Positions 27,951 to 37,672 are shown, numbered from the stretch's first letter. The stretch is DNA of 64,000 bases from CAIWHR01 sp963734055 (GCA_963734055.1 CAVTFQ010000004.1:496001-560000); one strand, 5' to 3'. A program made the numbers and translations. Notes: a model not told the origin generated them from the sequence alone.

Positions 27951-29042
27951 TCAACTCCCGGTAAGGGTCGTGATCGTCCCAACGATGTCGCCGCTGCCGA
28001 AGTTTCCCTGAACGCGATTGTCCCGCGCGCTGTAAAACGTTCCGCTATCGTTGCGGAGTCCCGCGAGCCCGTTGCGCGTGACCGTGTTGCGCGAAGCGAC
28101 GATCGTGCCGCCGGCGCCGGAGACCGTGATCCCCTGGCCATAGTTGCCCGTGACGGTGCTGTCGCTCACCGAAACGTGCGCGATGCCGGCCGTCGGATAC
28201 GCGAAGACGCCGGCGCCTTTGTTGCGCGCCATCAGGCCGTTAGCAACGGACACCTCGGCTTTCGCCGTGGAATCCGTCACGAACACGAAAATGCCAGGGT
28301 CGACGCCGGCCCAGCCGTTCGACGTGACTTCGGTCGAGTCGATGTCCACGACGTTGAGGGCGGTGCCGGCCGCGGTGACGAGAATGCCCGTGCCGCCGTT
28401 GTCCGTCGCGACCGAATTGCGGATGCTCACGCGCGCGCTCGCGCTGGTCTGGTCGATCCGTATGCCCGGTCCGGCATTGTTCTGCGTCCGGACGTGGTCG
28501 AAATGCGCGCTCACCGCGCCGTTGTCCACCCGCACGCCCGCCTGCGAGTTGTCCCGGATGATCGTGTCCTTGACGCTCGTGCTGCCCGCCTCGAGCACGA
28601 TGCCCTCGACCAGCCCCGAGACGACACAGCTCTCGACGTGCAGCTCGGCACCGTTCAGCATCCAGATGCCCGGGCTCCCCCCTTGGCCGTTGACCGACAG
28701 CCCGCGCAGCGCCACCTTGGCGCCGGGCGCGTCGACCGTGATGCCCGCGAACGGCGCGAACACGCTCACGCCCGCATAGACGCCGGGCGGCGCGATCACT
28801 GAAACCGAGCGGTCGATCGTGAACGCGCCGTAACCTGCGCTGTCCAGCGCGACGATCTCGCCGCCGGCGTTGGTCTGCGACATCGCGCGCGCGAAACCTC
28901 GGCATGGCGCGGTTAGCGTGCAGGCGTTAGCGTCGCTGCCACTTCCCGACACGAACGTGCGCTGCGCCGCGTGCGCCGCGCCGGTTGCTACGATGCCCAA
29001 AACAAGCGCCACGAAGGCGCGTGTGGTCAAATCGATGCGCAT
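27951..29042 (-). CDS. exported right-handed beta-helix repeat protein
   Basis: The 363-residue protein has a signal peptide (cut near GAAHAAQ), the opening RTFVSGSGSDANACTLTAPC common in exported parallel beta-helix proteins, and then about ten coils with alternating Val/Ile and repeated NNxGxGIRI, DNGGTGILV and GNYGQGITV turns. Such folds often bind polysaccharide, but no lyase or hydrolase residues could be identified. AGGAGG precedes the ATG at 29042. It is probably monocistronic. Confidence 0.82.
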   Translation of the reverse strand: MRIDLTTRAFVALVLGIVATGAAHAAQRTFVSGSGSDANACTLTAPCRGFARAMSQTNAGGEIVALDSAGYGAFTIDRSVSVIAPPGVYAGVSVFAPFAGITVDAPGAKVALRGLSVNGQGGSPGIWMLNGAELHVESCVVSGLVEGIVLEAGSTSVKDTIIRDNSQAGVRVDNGAVSAHFDHVRTQNNAGPGIRIDQTSASARVSIRNSVATDNGGTGILVTAAGTALNVVDIDSTEVTSNGWAGVDPGIFVFVTDSTAKAEVSVANGLMARNKGAGVFAYPTAGIAHVSVSDSTVTGNYGQGITVSGAGGTIVASRNTVTRNGLAGLRNDSGTFYSARDNRVQGNFGSGDIVGTITTLTGS

Positions 29043-29481
29043 AGCCCCTCCTTGGACGCCAACGGCGCAGAGCCGTACTCCGAATTGCCGTACGGGAGAG
29101 AATATCCACGAACGAAACAGGGTTGCAAGGCGGCCCGACCGGCGGACGCGAGGCTGGGCCGGGACCCCTCTGCTCGGGGTAACGTCGGCGGTCCGCGCTG
29201 TCGCGCCCTGTCGCATTTCGTCACGGCCCCGGCGGGTGGCCCCGCCGGGTGGCCGCGACTGCAGACCGGGCAGTGGGTCGACGAATGCCGCGGCGGCGAT
29301 CCCGCAATATCGGTTAGGCGCGCCGCGCACGGCACGCGAAATCGCCGTCCTGCCGCCGCTCGCGCGGCGTTCCCACTGCACTACACGAACCAGCTCGCGA
29401 CATGCACCGCGAGCACGGCGCGCCGGCTCCATACGACGACGCGCCACACCCATCGGACTTCTGGACGCTCGCACCACTCCC
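29043..29481. other. intergenic region without a supported gene
   Basis: The stretch upstream of the beta-helix gene contains short open frames on both strands, but none has both a ribosome-binding site and plausible protein sequence. It holds a strong GC hairpin at 29228-29249 and should contain the promoter of the beta-helix gene. Confidence 0.5.
29228..29249. repeat. GC-rich inverted repeat (hairpin)
   Basis: Two perfect 9-bp arms, CCCGGCGGG at 29228-29236 and CCCGCCGGG at 29241-29249, flank the loop TGGC. There is no T-run on either side, so it is not a standard intrinsic terminator. It lies about 190 bp upstream of the beta-helix start codon and could shape its leader RNA. Confidence 0.5.
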
Positions 29482-29700
29482 TCACGTCGCGCCAGAGCGC
29501 CCGAGCGCGACTTCCCACTCCGTCTGCGGCGTATCCCGCCACGGCGCCTTGCGGATCGGCGGTCGCCCGCCTTCCGCTGCGGCAAGCCGCACCACCAAGC
29601 CGTCGGCGGCCCGCCAATACGCCCCTTCCGGTCCGGCCCGCACGAATTCGAAGTCCCTTGATCCGTACGGCTCCACAAAATTTTCCTTCAGGCGTTTCAT
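29482..29700 (-). CDS. small hypothetical protein
   Basis: The 72-residue product (MKRLKENFVEPYGSRDFEFV at its start) is acidic-basic mixed, with no signal peptide or membrane helix. AGGA stands nine bases upstream of the ATG at 29700. Amino acid composition is normal for a globular protein, unlike the Arg-rich shadow frames around it. I do not recognise the family. Confidence 0.4.
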   Translation of the reverse strand: MKRLKENFVEPYGSRDFEFVRAGPEGAYWRAADGLVVRLAAAEGGRPPIRKAPWRDTPQTEWEVALGRSGAT

Positions 29701-30367
29701 GATCGTCCTCACGTGTCTCGTGCGGCGGCGGCCCCAATGCAAGAGCCCGGCGCCATCGTCCATCGGCTGCCGGGCTCGTCGCCGGAGGGAGGGTCGATTC
29801 GGCTACGAACCGCCTCCCGGGACGAAGGCCCGGCCTCTGAACGGCAGGGGTCGCATCAGGACGCTGCGCGCATGCGCAACCCGACACGACGCAATGCCGC
29901 GTTTCATCGGGTGAATGTGCGTCATGCCAAGCCGCCTCCTTTCGTCACGCCCACGCGCGCGCGGGATGCGCGCGACCAAGGGCGATCGTCTCGTCGCCGA
30001 GGCGGAAGCTGCCGGAGGGGAAGGAAAACCGAACGACCTTCCGACAGTTCCGCCGACTCACCCGGCGGAATGTCTTCCGGTCGGATGAGGCTACTGCGTC
30101 GCTTCGACGCCGGCTTGCGCCGACGCCGTCAGTTCGAAATCCGCCATGCGCGCGGCACACGGCAGACCGCTACCCTGGGCGGCAAAGCCCATGGCGGGAA
30201 TCGGTCGAGTGTGCGGTGTGCGATTCATTGCGGTTCGGAGCGACGTTGTGCTCGAAGTAACGAGTGATGCGATCTTACCGTCGACGCGCGCCCGCGCGCA
30301 AGAGTTTGCTGGCGGCGCGTGAATATTCATTGGCGAAAATGCAACACCGGGGGTCTGCGTCCGCGCG
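29701..30367. other. intergenic region; one possible 40-codon ORF
   Basis: No firm gene is seen. A 40-codon minus-strand ORF (29803-29925) is preceded by a strong AAGGAGG and starts MTHIHPMKRGIA, but its later residues look random. The part at 30290-30350 is more AT-rich than its surroundings. It lies downstream of the patatin gene and upstream of the small hypothetical protein. Confidence 0.35.
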
Positions 30368-31809
30368 TCATTGGGGCGTGTCGGCAACCAGCTTGGCGCC
30401 AACATCCTTCAACAGACGCTGAAATTCGGGCGACGCAGCGATGATCGTTCCGGCCGCCGCGCGCAGGCGATCGACAGCCTCGGCCGGCAAGACGAAGGAT
30501 GTGGGCTGCTGATTCAGGTAATCGCGCTCCGCCTGGTCAGGGAGCGCGGCAAATGACACATCGATGGCGTAGATCTCCGCTTCCGGGACGCGCATCTCGG
30601 CGCAAACAGGCGAGTCCTTGCTGGCGGAACATCCGGCCAGGGTGCGAATCCGCCGCTCCTTTTGCCACCGCGCCGAAATGTCCTTCAGCAATTCAACCGC
30701 CTCGTAGGAATAGTGATCGATCGGTACGCCGGTGGCCTTTACCAGAATCTCCAGCGTGCCTGGTGGCGACTCCGATTGATCCCAGTTGGTAGGCGGCGAC
30801 GACAGCGAATTGACGACGAAGACGACGACTCTGCGTACGTGGTCGAGTGGTGTCGGCAGGCCCGCGGCGTGCAAGGCTTCGAGGAGCTGCAGCGCGTCGA
30901 GGACGCCGCGCATGCCCACGTTGTCGGACACGCCGCCGTCCACGAGATGAATATACGGGCGACGGACGCTGTCGGTGTAGGTGTCGGCTTCCTTCAGCTC
31001 GCGTATCGCGCGCGCTGCAGGCCGCGGCGGGTCCGCCGATTGGGTGAACCGTTTTACCCAGGGTGGGGCCGCGTAGTTGCAGGTGCCCCCGTAGTTGTCG
31101 ATCGTGACCGGAGAGAGCACGACGGGTACGGCAGACGATGCGGCGGCGGCGCGGGAGAGACGGTACCGCATCGAGATTCGAGCAAAGTACGTTGAATACG
31201 TTCTGCTGGAAGGTCACGCGGCCGCCGGTCGAGATGTCGGTCGCCGATGCCATGATGAACGGACCATCGCCGCGATTGAGATCGCCGAAGGTCGCACCGT
31301 TGAACAGGATCTCGTCGTATAACTGGGCCGCCAGCTCGGAGCGGCCCCAGCTCGTCGACAACAGGTCACCCCAGTAGGTCGGATTGATCGCGCGAGCGAT
31401 GATCTCGCCCTGGACGTTGCGCTTGAGGAAACGCTGCTCGTAGTCAGCGAATAGCTTGTCGCCGTAGAGGCCATAGGCCAATGCGGTGAAGCTGCCGCCC
31501 GACACGCCGGTGATGACGTCGACGGCATCGAGCAGGCGCACGTTGGTGCCATTCGGTGCAATCGACCTCGGTGCGTTGAAGAAACTCCAGAACGCCGTAG
31601 GAGAACGCGGCAGCTCGCGTGCCGCCCCCCGAGAAGGCAAGAATGACCAGGTTGTCCTGGCTCTTGAAGTGTTTCTGCCGCGTCTGCAACGTATACCCGG
31701 CATTCGGGTCGACCTCCGTGATGGGCGGGTTGATCGGACGGGTGGCACAGCCGCCCAGCAGAAGCACCAAGGCAAGTATTGACGACAACATCCTGCGCGA
31801 CGAATTCAT
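30368..31809 (-). CDS. patatin-like phospholipase lipoprotein (frameshifted)
   Basis: The product starts with a lipoprotein signal (ILALVLLLGGCATRP) and carries all patatin elements: the oxyanion loop LAFSGGGTRAAAFSYG, the nucleophile elbow GVSGGSFTALAYG and the catalytic Asp in HLVDGGVSDNVGMRG. These lie in three frames. Breaks at about 31560 and 31172 reconnect them, giving a protein of about 480 residues. AGGTGAG precedes the ATG at 31809. It is likely an outer-membrane or periplasmic lipid acyl hydrolase. The C-terminal 220 residues show no second known domain. Confidence 0.85.
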
Positions 31810-31832
31810 GACTCACCTGTGAATTGGCCCTG

Positions 31833-33356
31833 TCAAGAGCAAACGCGAGTCGATGCCGATGCGACCTTCAGTTCCTGACCGGAGCGACCTGCCTGCTTTA
31901 GCTTCGCCGCCGTCGCCTGCGCGTCCAGCGTCAGCCGGTAGGACACATAGTACTTGTAGATGTTGCGGACGTAGGTCGTGGTTTCGATGCCGATCTTTTC
32001 CGCCGTCACGATCTCGACGTTGTTGAACCACTTGTCGGGATCGAGCCCCCGCTTCTCGGCCTCCTTTCGCATCCGCGAGATATTGCCCGGCCCGGCGTTG
32101 TAGCTCGCGAACGCGAACAGCGTGCGGTTCTGCTCGTCGAACTTCGCGTCGACGAAGTACTGGGTCATCAATTGATCCATGTACTTCGCGCCGCCGTGAA
32201 TGTTCGATTCGGTCACGCTGATGTCTCCGACCTTGAGCGCGTGCCCCGTCGCCGGCATGATCTGCATCACGCCGATCGCCCCGACGCGACTCTTCTTGTT
32301 CTGGTCGAGCGTCGACTCCTGGTAGCCCTGGGCGGCGAGCATCAGCGGGTCGAAGTTGTACTTCTGCCCGTACTTATGGAACAGCCCGGCGACCTGCTGG
32401 AACCGCTTGTAGTCCGCGTCGCCGGCCGGGTTGTTCAGCGCCTTGATGCTCTTCATGAACTGCTGCTGACGATAGGGGACGACGCCTGCCTTCCTGACCC
32501 AACCCGCGTAGAAATCGTTCAGCGCAGCGGCGAGTTGCGGGCTGTTCTTGCGGATCGCCCAACCCTTCTTCGTCGGGGGACGCAGCACGATGTCGTCGCG
32601 CACCTTGATCTTCGGCAGCACCTGCGACCAGAGCCTCCCCTTCCAGTCGTCGGCCACCATTGCCTGCAGCAACCCGGCGTTCATCATCTCCAGCATGTCC
32701 TCGTCTTCGAGCGCATCGGGGACGAGGACGAGCTTGGCTTCCGGCTTGCCGGCGCCGCGCAGCCGCTCGTTCAGCGCGGTGAGGCTCCCGTAGTAGCTCG
32801 ATGCCTTGCGGACGTGGACCGTCTTGCCGGAGACGTCGTCGATCGACGCGATCTCCGGCGACGCCGGGCCGGTCACCAGGACCTCCGTGTTGACGATCTT
32901 CTCGTCCGGTGCGACGAAATCCACTTGCCGCAGACGCTCCTCGGTCACCGTGAGGTTGCCGATTGCGATGTCCGCGAGACCGCCGTTGAGGTCGGTGAGG
33001 AGCTTGTCTCGCGTCGCCGCGACGATGTAGACGGTGAGCGGGCGCTTGCCCAACCGCTTCGCGTATTTCTGGTTGACTCAGCGCTCGAAATCGCGGACGA
33101 GCTCGGCGCCCAGTCCCCGCTCGCGCCCCTTGTCGATGAAGTAGAGCGACCGGCTGTACGGAGAGTAGACGCGGATCATCCGCCGCTCGAGCATCTGGTC
33201 GAAATCGCCGGTGAATGGCTTGACCGAAAGGCCGAGCTTTCGCGCCGTCTCTCCGCCGGCGGCTTTCGGCGCCGGGGCCGGCGATTGCGCGACGACCGAA
33301 GATCCCGCGAGCATGAGCAGCGCGCTCGCGACGACACGGAGGAGAGTTCGATGCAT
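31833..33356 (-). CDS. MltF-like lytic transglycosylase with in-frame stop
   Basis: The frame from ATG 33356 (AAAGGA upstream) encodes a signal peptide, then an ABC solute-binding-like domain (to about residue 290) and an SLT transglycosylase domain with the catalytic Glu in AAQGYQESTLDQNKKSRV, then GAIGVMQIMPATG and ASYNAGPGNI. A TGA at 33078-33080 interrupts the frame after residue 92 (VRDFER). The sequence continues in the same frame with VNQKYAKRLGKRPL, where homologues have Trp, so a TGG to TGA change is likely. The full protein would be 507 residues. It would cleave peptidoglycan at the outer membrane. Confidence 0.85.
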
Positions 33357-33451
33357 TACGATTCCTTTCCCGAACGTGGTCCCCTGACCGTACTCCGGAG
33401 GCGGCCAACCCCCCGATCCGATCGAATCGGGCGCACCTTCCACAAAGTGCG

Positions 33452-34642
33452 TCAGACCAGCGCCTTCGCGAGGTGGAGAAAGAGCTCCTTGAGCGGAATG
33501 CGCAGTGACGCGACGATGATCAGCGGTAGCGCAAGAGGCACGAGGACCTTCATGATCGCGCCCTTGCCGATGGGCACCGCTCGCATCTTCTTGACCGCGT
33601 CGTACATCGCATTGGCGTCTGCGACGGGACCGATCTCCGGGGCGTCGAGGAGCGGCGCGTCCGCGACGGCTTCGCGGAGAATCCAGCGCCGATGGACCAG
33701 ACGCCCCTGCTCCGCCACGAGCGCAGCGTAGGCCGGGATCGCACGGGCACGCGCGGCGATCAGCGCCGGAGCGAGGGCCAGCAGCGGAAGCAGCGCGAAC
33801 AGCGTCCAGAGGATCACGAACCCGGCGGCGGGAAGCTTGAACGACTCGAGCGTCGCGTCGTGATAGGCCACTTCGTGTGCCCACTGGGATGCGATCACCG
33901 CGGACAGCGCGAACGTCACCATGGCGAAGGCTCCGGGTACCTTCTCGACAAAGGCCAGGCCGCCGGTGCGGTCGGCATGCGTGGGCACGATCGAGAGGCC
34001 CAGCCGGCCGACCTTCCAGAACCACCACGCGACCAGCACGATGCGCCAGAGCCACCCGAGCAACAGGGCGAGAAAGAGCGGCCGCACCACGTAAGCGAAC
34101 CACATTCCGCCGAAGCCCAGGCTACCGTCGGCCGCGACGGCCCACGACATCCCGTCATCGTCCGCCACCGGCTGGTCGACGACGGTCCACGCGATCGCGG
34201 CGCCGACCACGAAAACCCACGGCAGCGAGGCGTCGCGAAGCCGGCGCACACCGGCGATGGCGGCATCGAACCGCTCGCGGAACTCGGGACCCACCGCTCC
34301 GCTCGACTTGAACTGCCCGACGATTCGCTGCGCCGTCCCGTGCAACGCGGCTTCCGCGAGGATGAAGAGCGGAATCGCGAGCAGACAGCGAACGTGAACG
34401 CCGAAATGCTGGAGCAGCGGCTCGCCGGGCGCGGCAGTCGCCAGACGCCCCGCGATCGCGGCCCACACCGCGATCGGCAACCACGTCAGTGCCGCAAAGA
34501 ACACCGCGCGGCGGACGGCACCGATGCCGGTCGGCGGCACGACGTGGAGCCGCCGCAACCAGCGGAGCGGCAACTCGTTGTCGACGGGGGAGAACTCGAC
34601 GCCAGAAGTGCCGGCAGGCGTCATGGGGCGCGAGGAGTTCAT
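33452..34642 (-). CDS. multi-pass membrane protein of unknown function
   Basis: The 396-residue protein has about six to seven hydrophobic helices (for example VFFAALTWLPIAVWAAIAG, PWVFVVGAAIAWTV, PLFLALLLGWLWRIVLVAWW, GFVILWTLFALLPLLALAPA) and an amphipathic C-terminal half with a final hydrophobic segment. I do not recognise a family. The frame is unbroken and its codon use matches its neighbours. It starts 22 bp below the DUF2950 stop and precedes the transglycosylase gene on the same strand. Confidence 0.75.
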   Translation of the reverse strand: MNSSRPMTPAGTSGVEFSPVDNELPLRWLRRLHVVPPTGIGAVRRAVFFAALTWLPIAVWAAIAGRLATAAPGEPLLQHFGVHVRCLLAIPLFILAEAALHGTAQRIVGQFKSSGAVGPEFRERFDAAIAGVRRLRDASLPWVFVVGAAIAWTVVDQPVADDDGMSWAVAADGSLGFGGMWFAYVVRPLFLALLLGWLWRIVLVAWWFWKVGRLGLSIVPTHADRTGGLAFVEKVPGAFAMVTFALSAVIASQWAHEVAYHDATLESFKLPAAGFVILWTLFALLPLLALAPALIAARARAIPAYAALVAEQGRLVHRRWILREAVADAPLLDAPEIGPVADANAMYDAVKKMRAVPIGKGAIMKVLVPLALPLIIVASLRIPLKELFLHLAKALV

Positions 34643-34663
34643 GCGGGAGCGCTGGGTCGAGTG

Positions 34664-35557
34664 CTACTTGGGCTGCGCCGCTTTGGTCCAGCTCGCATCC
34701 GGGTTGTAGGCACTGATCGCACGCGCCGCAGCATCCGTCTCGGATCCGAGATTCTTCTGATACACGACGCCGTCCCGACTGATGATGAACGTCATGACGC
34801 CGCTGTCACCGTACCGCGCCGGCCACGCGATGAGCGCGTAGCCCTCGATCATGCGCCCGTTCTTGACATAGCTCTTCGCGCCCCCGGGCGCATCCTTGCC
34901 CTGCGCCGTGAGGATCCTGTAGACGTAACCGTGATACGGCTGCCCGGGCTTTGCGTCAGCGAACTCGGCTCCGAGCGGGCTCTCCGCCTCGCCTGGCAGC
35001 GACGCCCAGTACAGGCCGTCGCGCTTGCCCGGCGACGACAGACCGCGCATCGCGTATTCGAGGACGCCGTCGCCGTTCCGGTCGCGCGAGTGGTACTCGT
35101 CTTGCGCGTCGGTGTAGGCGAGCGCCACCTGGATCGCCGCGAGCTCGTTGCGGCCGATCCGGCGGACGCGCATCTCATCGGGGGCGGCCTTGGTATCGAA
35201 GCGCCAGCCGTCGGCTGTCTTGACGATCGGGATCGGCAGTGTCCAGCCATTCTTGCCGGCGCCAAGGTAAGCCCTGTCGCTCCCGGCCTGCACGATTGTG
35301 TGCGCCTGCGCCCACGCCGCGAGGAAGTTCGTGACGTCTTCCGGGTCAATGTTGTCCACGGGAATGTAGGTTCCGTAGTCCGGACCGACGACCATCTTGA
35401 TCGCATCGTCGTCGTGCCGCGCGATGCCGTCGACCAGCGCGTCGGCGGCCAATTCTGGCGTCGGGTACGCAGTCTGCGCGAAGGTCAGCGAAGCCATGGC
35501 CAGCGCTCCGGCCAGGGCGGCGACCTGCAGAGTGTGCTTAATGTTCTTCATGTTCAT
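34664..35557 (-). CDS. DUF2950 family exported protein
   Basis: The 297-residue protein has a signal peptide (cut near LTFAQTAYP) and the DUF2950 pattern, including YWASLPGEAESPLGAEFADA, PYHGYVYRILTAQG and the ending with YNPDASW. The start MNMKNIK is used because it yields the signal peptide. It lies 10 bp below the DUF3300 gene. DUF3300-DUF2950 pairs recur in proteobacteria and the two are likely coexpressed. The molecular function is unknown. Confidence 0.88.
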   Translation of the reverse strand: MNMKNIKHTLQVAALAGALAMASLTFAQTAYPTPELAADALVDGIARHDDDAIKMVVGPDYGTYIPVDNIDPEDVTNFLAAWAQAHTIVQAGSDRAYLGAGKNGWTLPIPIVKTADGWRFDTKAAPDEMRVRRIGRNELAAIQVALAYTDAQDEYHSRDRNGDGVLEYAMRGLSSPGKRDGLYWASLPGEAESPLGAEFADAKPGQPYHGYVYRILTAQGKDAPGGAKSYVKNGRMIEGYALIAWPARYGDSGVMTFIISRDGVVYQKNLGSETDAAARAISAYNPDASWTKAAQPK

Positions 35558-35567
35558 GGGCTCCGTC

Positions 35568-37064
35568 TCAACGGCCACGTCCGCCACCGCCACCGCCCGC
35601 CGGGCGACCTCCGCCGCTGCCTGCCGATGGCCGCGCTCCACCGCCACTGGCGGCCGGACGGGCTCCGCCACCGCCACCGCCGCCGCCGCTGGCGCGCTGC
35701 GGGGAAGCACCGCCGCCGGAACGCTGCGCGGCAGCCTGGCTTGCTCTGCCGCGGTCGACCTGCGCACCTGCCTGCGGGCTGTTGGCACCCCGCAGCGCGT
35801 TGTCGCGGCTGGCGGACTGGGCACGCTGGCGCGCCGCGTCGCGGTCCGCGTTCTGCGCCCTGTTCTGCGCGGCGCCGCGGTCGACGTTCTGTGCCCTGTT
35901 CTGCGCGGCGCTGCGGTCCACGTTCTGCGCCCGGTCCTGCGCAGCGCTGCGGTCGACGTTTTGCGCCCTGTTCTGCATGGCGCTGCGGTCCACGCTTTGC
36001 GCGCGTTCGCGCGCCGACCCGCTGCCCGCGTCCACGCCGCGGTTCTGCATGGCCTGGTTGGCTCGGTCGCGACTGGCGTCGCGGCTCCCCGCGTCCTTGC
36101 CGCGAAACTGCTCCCGGTTGCCGGCATCGCGCCGGTTCTCGAGGTTCTTGCGGGTCGCATCGCCACCACGGTACGGCGTGTTGCCGCGCCGATCCGGATT
36201 GTGGTTCCAGTTCGCTGTCCTGTTGTTGACGTCCAGGCGCCGGTTGACGTTGATGTTGTTGTAGCGGTTGACGTTGATGTTAACGCTGTTGTGGCCCCAG
36301 CCTCCGCCCCAGCGGACGCCGCCCCACAGCGCGTTGCTCACGCCAATGCCGACACCCCAGGCGATGCCGGTCGCGATCGGCCGCGACCACCAGAAGCCGG
36401 GCGGCGGCGGGAAGAAGAACGGTGGGTACGCCACCCACGGCCACGGTCCGTACACGACCGTCGGGTTGAACGACGGCACGAAGACCACTGACGGCTGCGC
36501 GGGCTGGATGACGATCACCTGCGGCGGAGGCGCTGCCTGCTGCACCACCACAGACTGCGGTGCCGCGTCCGGGCCTACCTCGGGCGCCTGCATCGAAACC
36601 GTCACCTGTTCATTCGATTTCAGGTTCCCCGCGGCTTGTGCCTTCTGGCGCAACCGCTGCACGGAGTTCATGACGTCGTCGGGTTGCGCGAGGAACGCAT
36701 CGCCTATGTTGCGCACCCAGTCGGGCTGTCCGCCGAACGTGATGAGCACCTCGGGGAACGCGACCAGCGAGGCGACCGAGGGATCCCAGGGCTCGTTCTC
36801 GACCATCTTCACCGCGTCGTCGCCCTTGGCGTCCGGATGCGCCTTCGACCAGGCCGCCGCCGCGGCAAAGTCCTCCGGATAGGTCGTGGCCATCAGCAGC
36901 TGGGCCAGCAGCGAATCGGGGTACAGCGCGATCTGCGCCGTCATCTGGCCGAGCTGCTCGTTGGTGAAGGGCTTCGCGTCCTGCGCCTGCACCGGCATCA
37001 CGATCAGCAACGGCATCAGCAGCAATCCCCGGGCCCATCTTGATGCCGCGGCATTCCATTTCAT
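35568..37064 (-). CDS. DUF3300 family exported protein with repeat tail
   Basis: The 498-residue protein has a signal peptide (LLLMPLLIVMPVQAQ), a DUF3300 domain at about residues 30-230 (MTAQIALYPDSLLAQLLMA and PEVLITFGGQPDWVRNIG), an aromatic and Gly-rich segment around residue 240-270, and then a low-complexity C-terminal half. The latter contains a 12-residue repeat (RAQNVDRSAAQN type) and ends in Gly/Arg-rich sequence. GGAG is present above the ATG at 37064. It is probably a periplasmic or surface protein. Confidence 0.9.
   Translation of the reverse strand: MKWNAAASRWARGLLLMPLLIVMPVQAQDAKPFTNEQLGQMTAQIALYPDSLLAQLLMATTYPEDFAAAAAWSKAHPDAKGDDAVKMVENEPWDPSVASLVAFPEVLITFGGQPDWVRNIGDAFLAQPDDVMNSVQRLRQKAQAAGNLKSNEQVTVSMQAPEVGPDAAPQSVVVQQAAPPPQVIVIQPAQPSVVFVPSFNPTVVYGPWPWVAYPPFFFPPPPGFWWSRPIATGIAWGVGIGVSNALWGGVRWGGGWGHNSVNINVNRYNNINVNRRLDVNNRTANWNHNPDRRGNTPYRGGDATRKNLENRRDAGNREQFRGKDAGSRDASRDRANQAMQNRGVDAGSGSARERAQSVDRSAMQNRAQNVDRSAAQDRAQNVDRSAAQNRAQNVDRGAAQNRAQNADRDAARQRAQSASRDNALRGANSPQAGAQVDRGRASQAAAQRSGGGASPQRASGGGGGGGGARPAASGGGARPSAGSGGGRPAGGGGGGRGR
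35800..36010 (-). repeat. 36-bp tandem repeats inside the DUF3300 gene
   Basis: Five to six imperfect units encode RAQNVDRSAAQN-like dodecapeptides. The bases keep a period of 36 with changes mostly at third positions (AACGTCGACCGC against AACGTGGACCGC), which suggests selection on the peptide after duplication. Confidence 0.75.
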
Positions 37065-37129
37065 GGTGTCATCTCCAGTTCACTCGAGCCCCGGCGCGCG
37101 ACGGGCCGCCGGCATTCGGGCGAGCCTCG

Positions 37130-37672
37130 CTAGCGAACGGGCGCCACGACGACGTACTGCACGGACGTGCCGACGTACTGAGGCTGGTACCACGTGCCGC
37201 CGCAGTTGCTGTAGCCGATGCCGTTGACGACCACCGTCTGGCAGGCCGGCGGCAATGTGTAGACCATCGAACCGATCACTGCCGACGTGATCGCGGCCGT
37301 CGCGCCGATGGCAGCCCCGGTCGCGATCGGGTGGTGATGGTCGTCCCAGTCGTTGTCGCAGCAGCCACGGTGATCGACGTCGACGTTGATGTTCGTATTG
37401 CGGTCCACGTTGACGTTCGTGTTGCGGTTGACGTTCGTGTTGCGGTTCACGTTCGTGTTGCGGTTCACGTTCGTGTTGCGGTTGACGTTGGTATCGCGAT
37501 TGACGTTGGTGTTGCGGTTCGCATTGGCATCCCGATTGCCGTGGTCGCTCACGTTGTTGCGCGCGCCCCCGCCGTTCTTGACGTCGCGGGCGTCAGCGGG
37601 CACCGATAGTGAAATTCCGATGGCGATGGCAACGGCGGCCATTGCGCCGGCAGGGAGGAATCGATTCGTCAT
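37130..37672 (-). CDS. exported protein with NVNRNT hexapeptide repeats
   Basis: The 180-residue protein has a signal peptide (residues 1-28, ending PADA), an Asn-rich middle of about seven hexapeptides of the type NVNRNT (residues 48-100), a Gly/Ala hydrophobic stretch (GAAIGATAAITSAVIGSMVY) and a C-terminal motif NGIGYSNCGGTWYQP. The last motif occurs in small exported proteins near DUF3300 genes. The ATG at 37672 is used. It precedes DUF3300 on the same strand and probably belongs to the same transcription unit. Function unknown. Confidence 0.8.
   Translation of the reverse strand: MTNRFLPAGAMAAVAIAIGISLSVPADARDVKNGGGARNNVSDHGNRDANANRNTNVNRDTNVNRNTNVNRNTNVNRNTNVNRNTNVNVDRNTNINVDVDHRGCCDNDWDDHHHPIATGAAIGATAAITSAVIGSMVYTLPPACQTVVVNGIGYSNCGGTWYQPQYVGTSVQYVVVAPVR
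37391..37522 (-). repeat. 18-bp tandem repeat array
   Basis: One 18-bp unit at 37391-37408 and six contiguous units at 37415-37522 follow the pattern GTTCGTGTTGCGGTTGAC (plus strand). They encode the Asn-rich hexapeptides of the surrounding gene. Several units are identical or differ by one base, which makes the array prone to length change and to assembly collapse. Confidence 0.9.

Noticed and set aside
28144..28802. Plus-strand open frames opposite the beta-helix gene
   Set aside because: The real repeat protein on the minus strand has a signal peptide, an AGGAGG site and regular coils; these frames have none.
30091..30330. 79-codon minus-strand ORF
   Set aside because: No ribosome-binding site, random-looking Thr/Pro/Ala composition and no motif.
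33078..33080. Selenocysteine or programmed readthrough at the TGA
   Set aside because: Transglycosylases have no selenocysteine, no SECIS-like stem follows, and Trp is expected at the position.
37391..37522. CRISPR array
   Set aside because: The 18-bp units are contiguous, without spacers, and are in frame within an exported protein gene.
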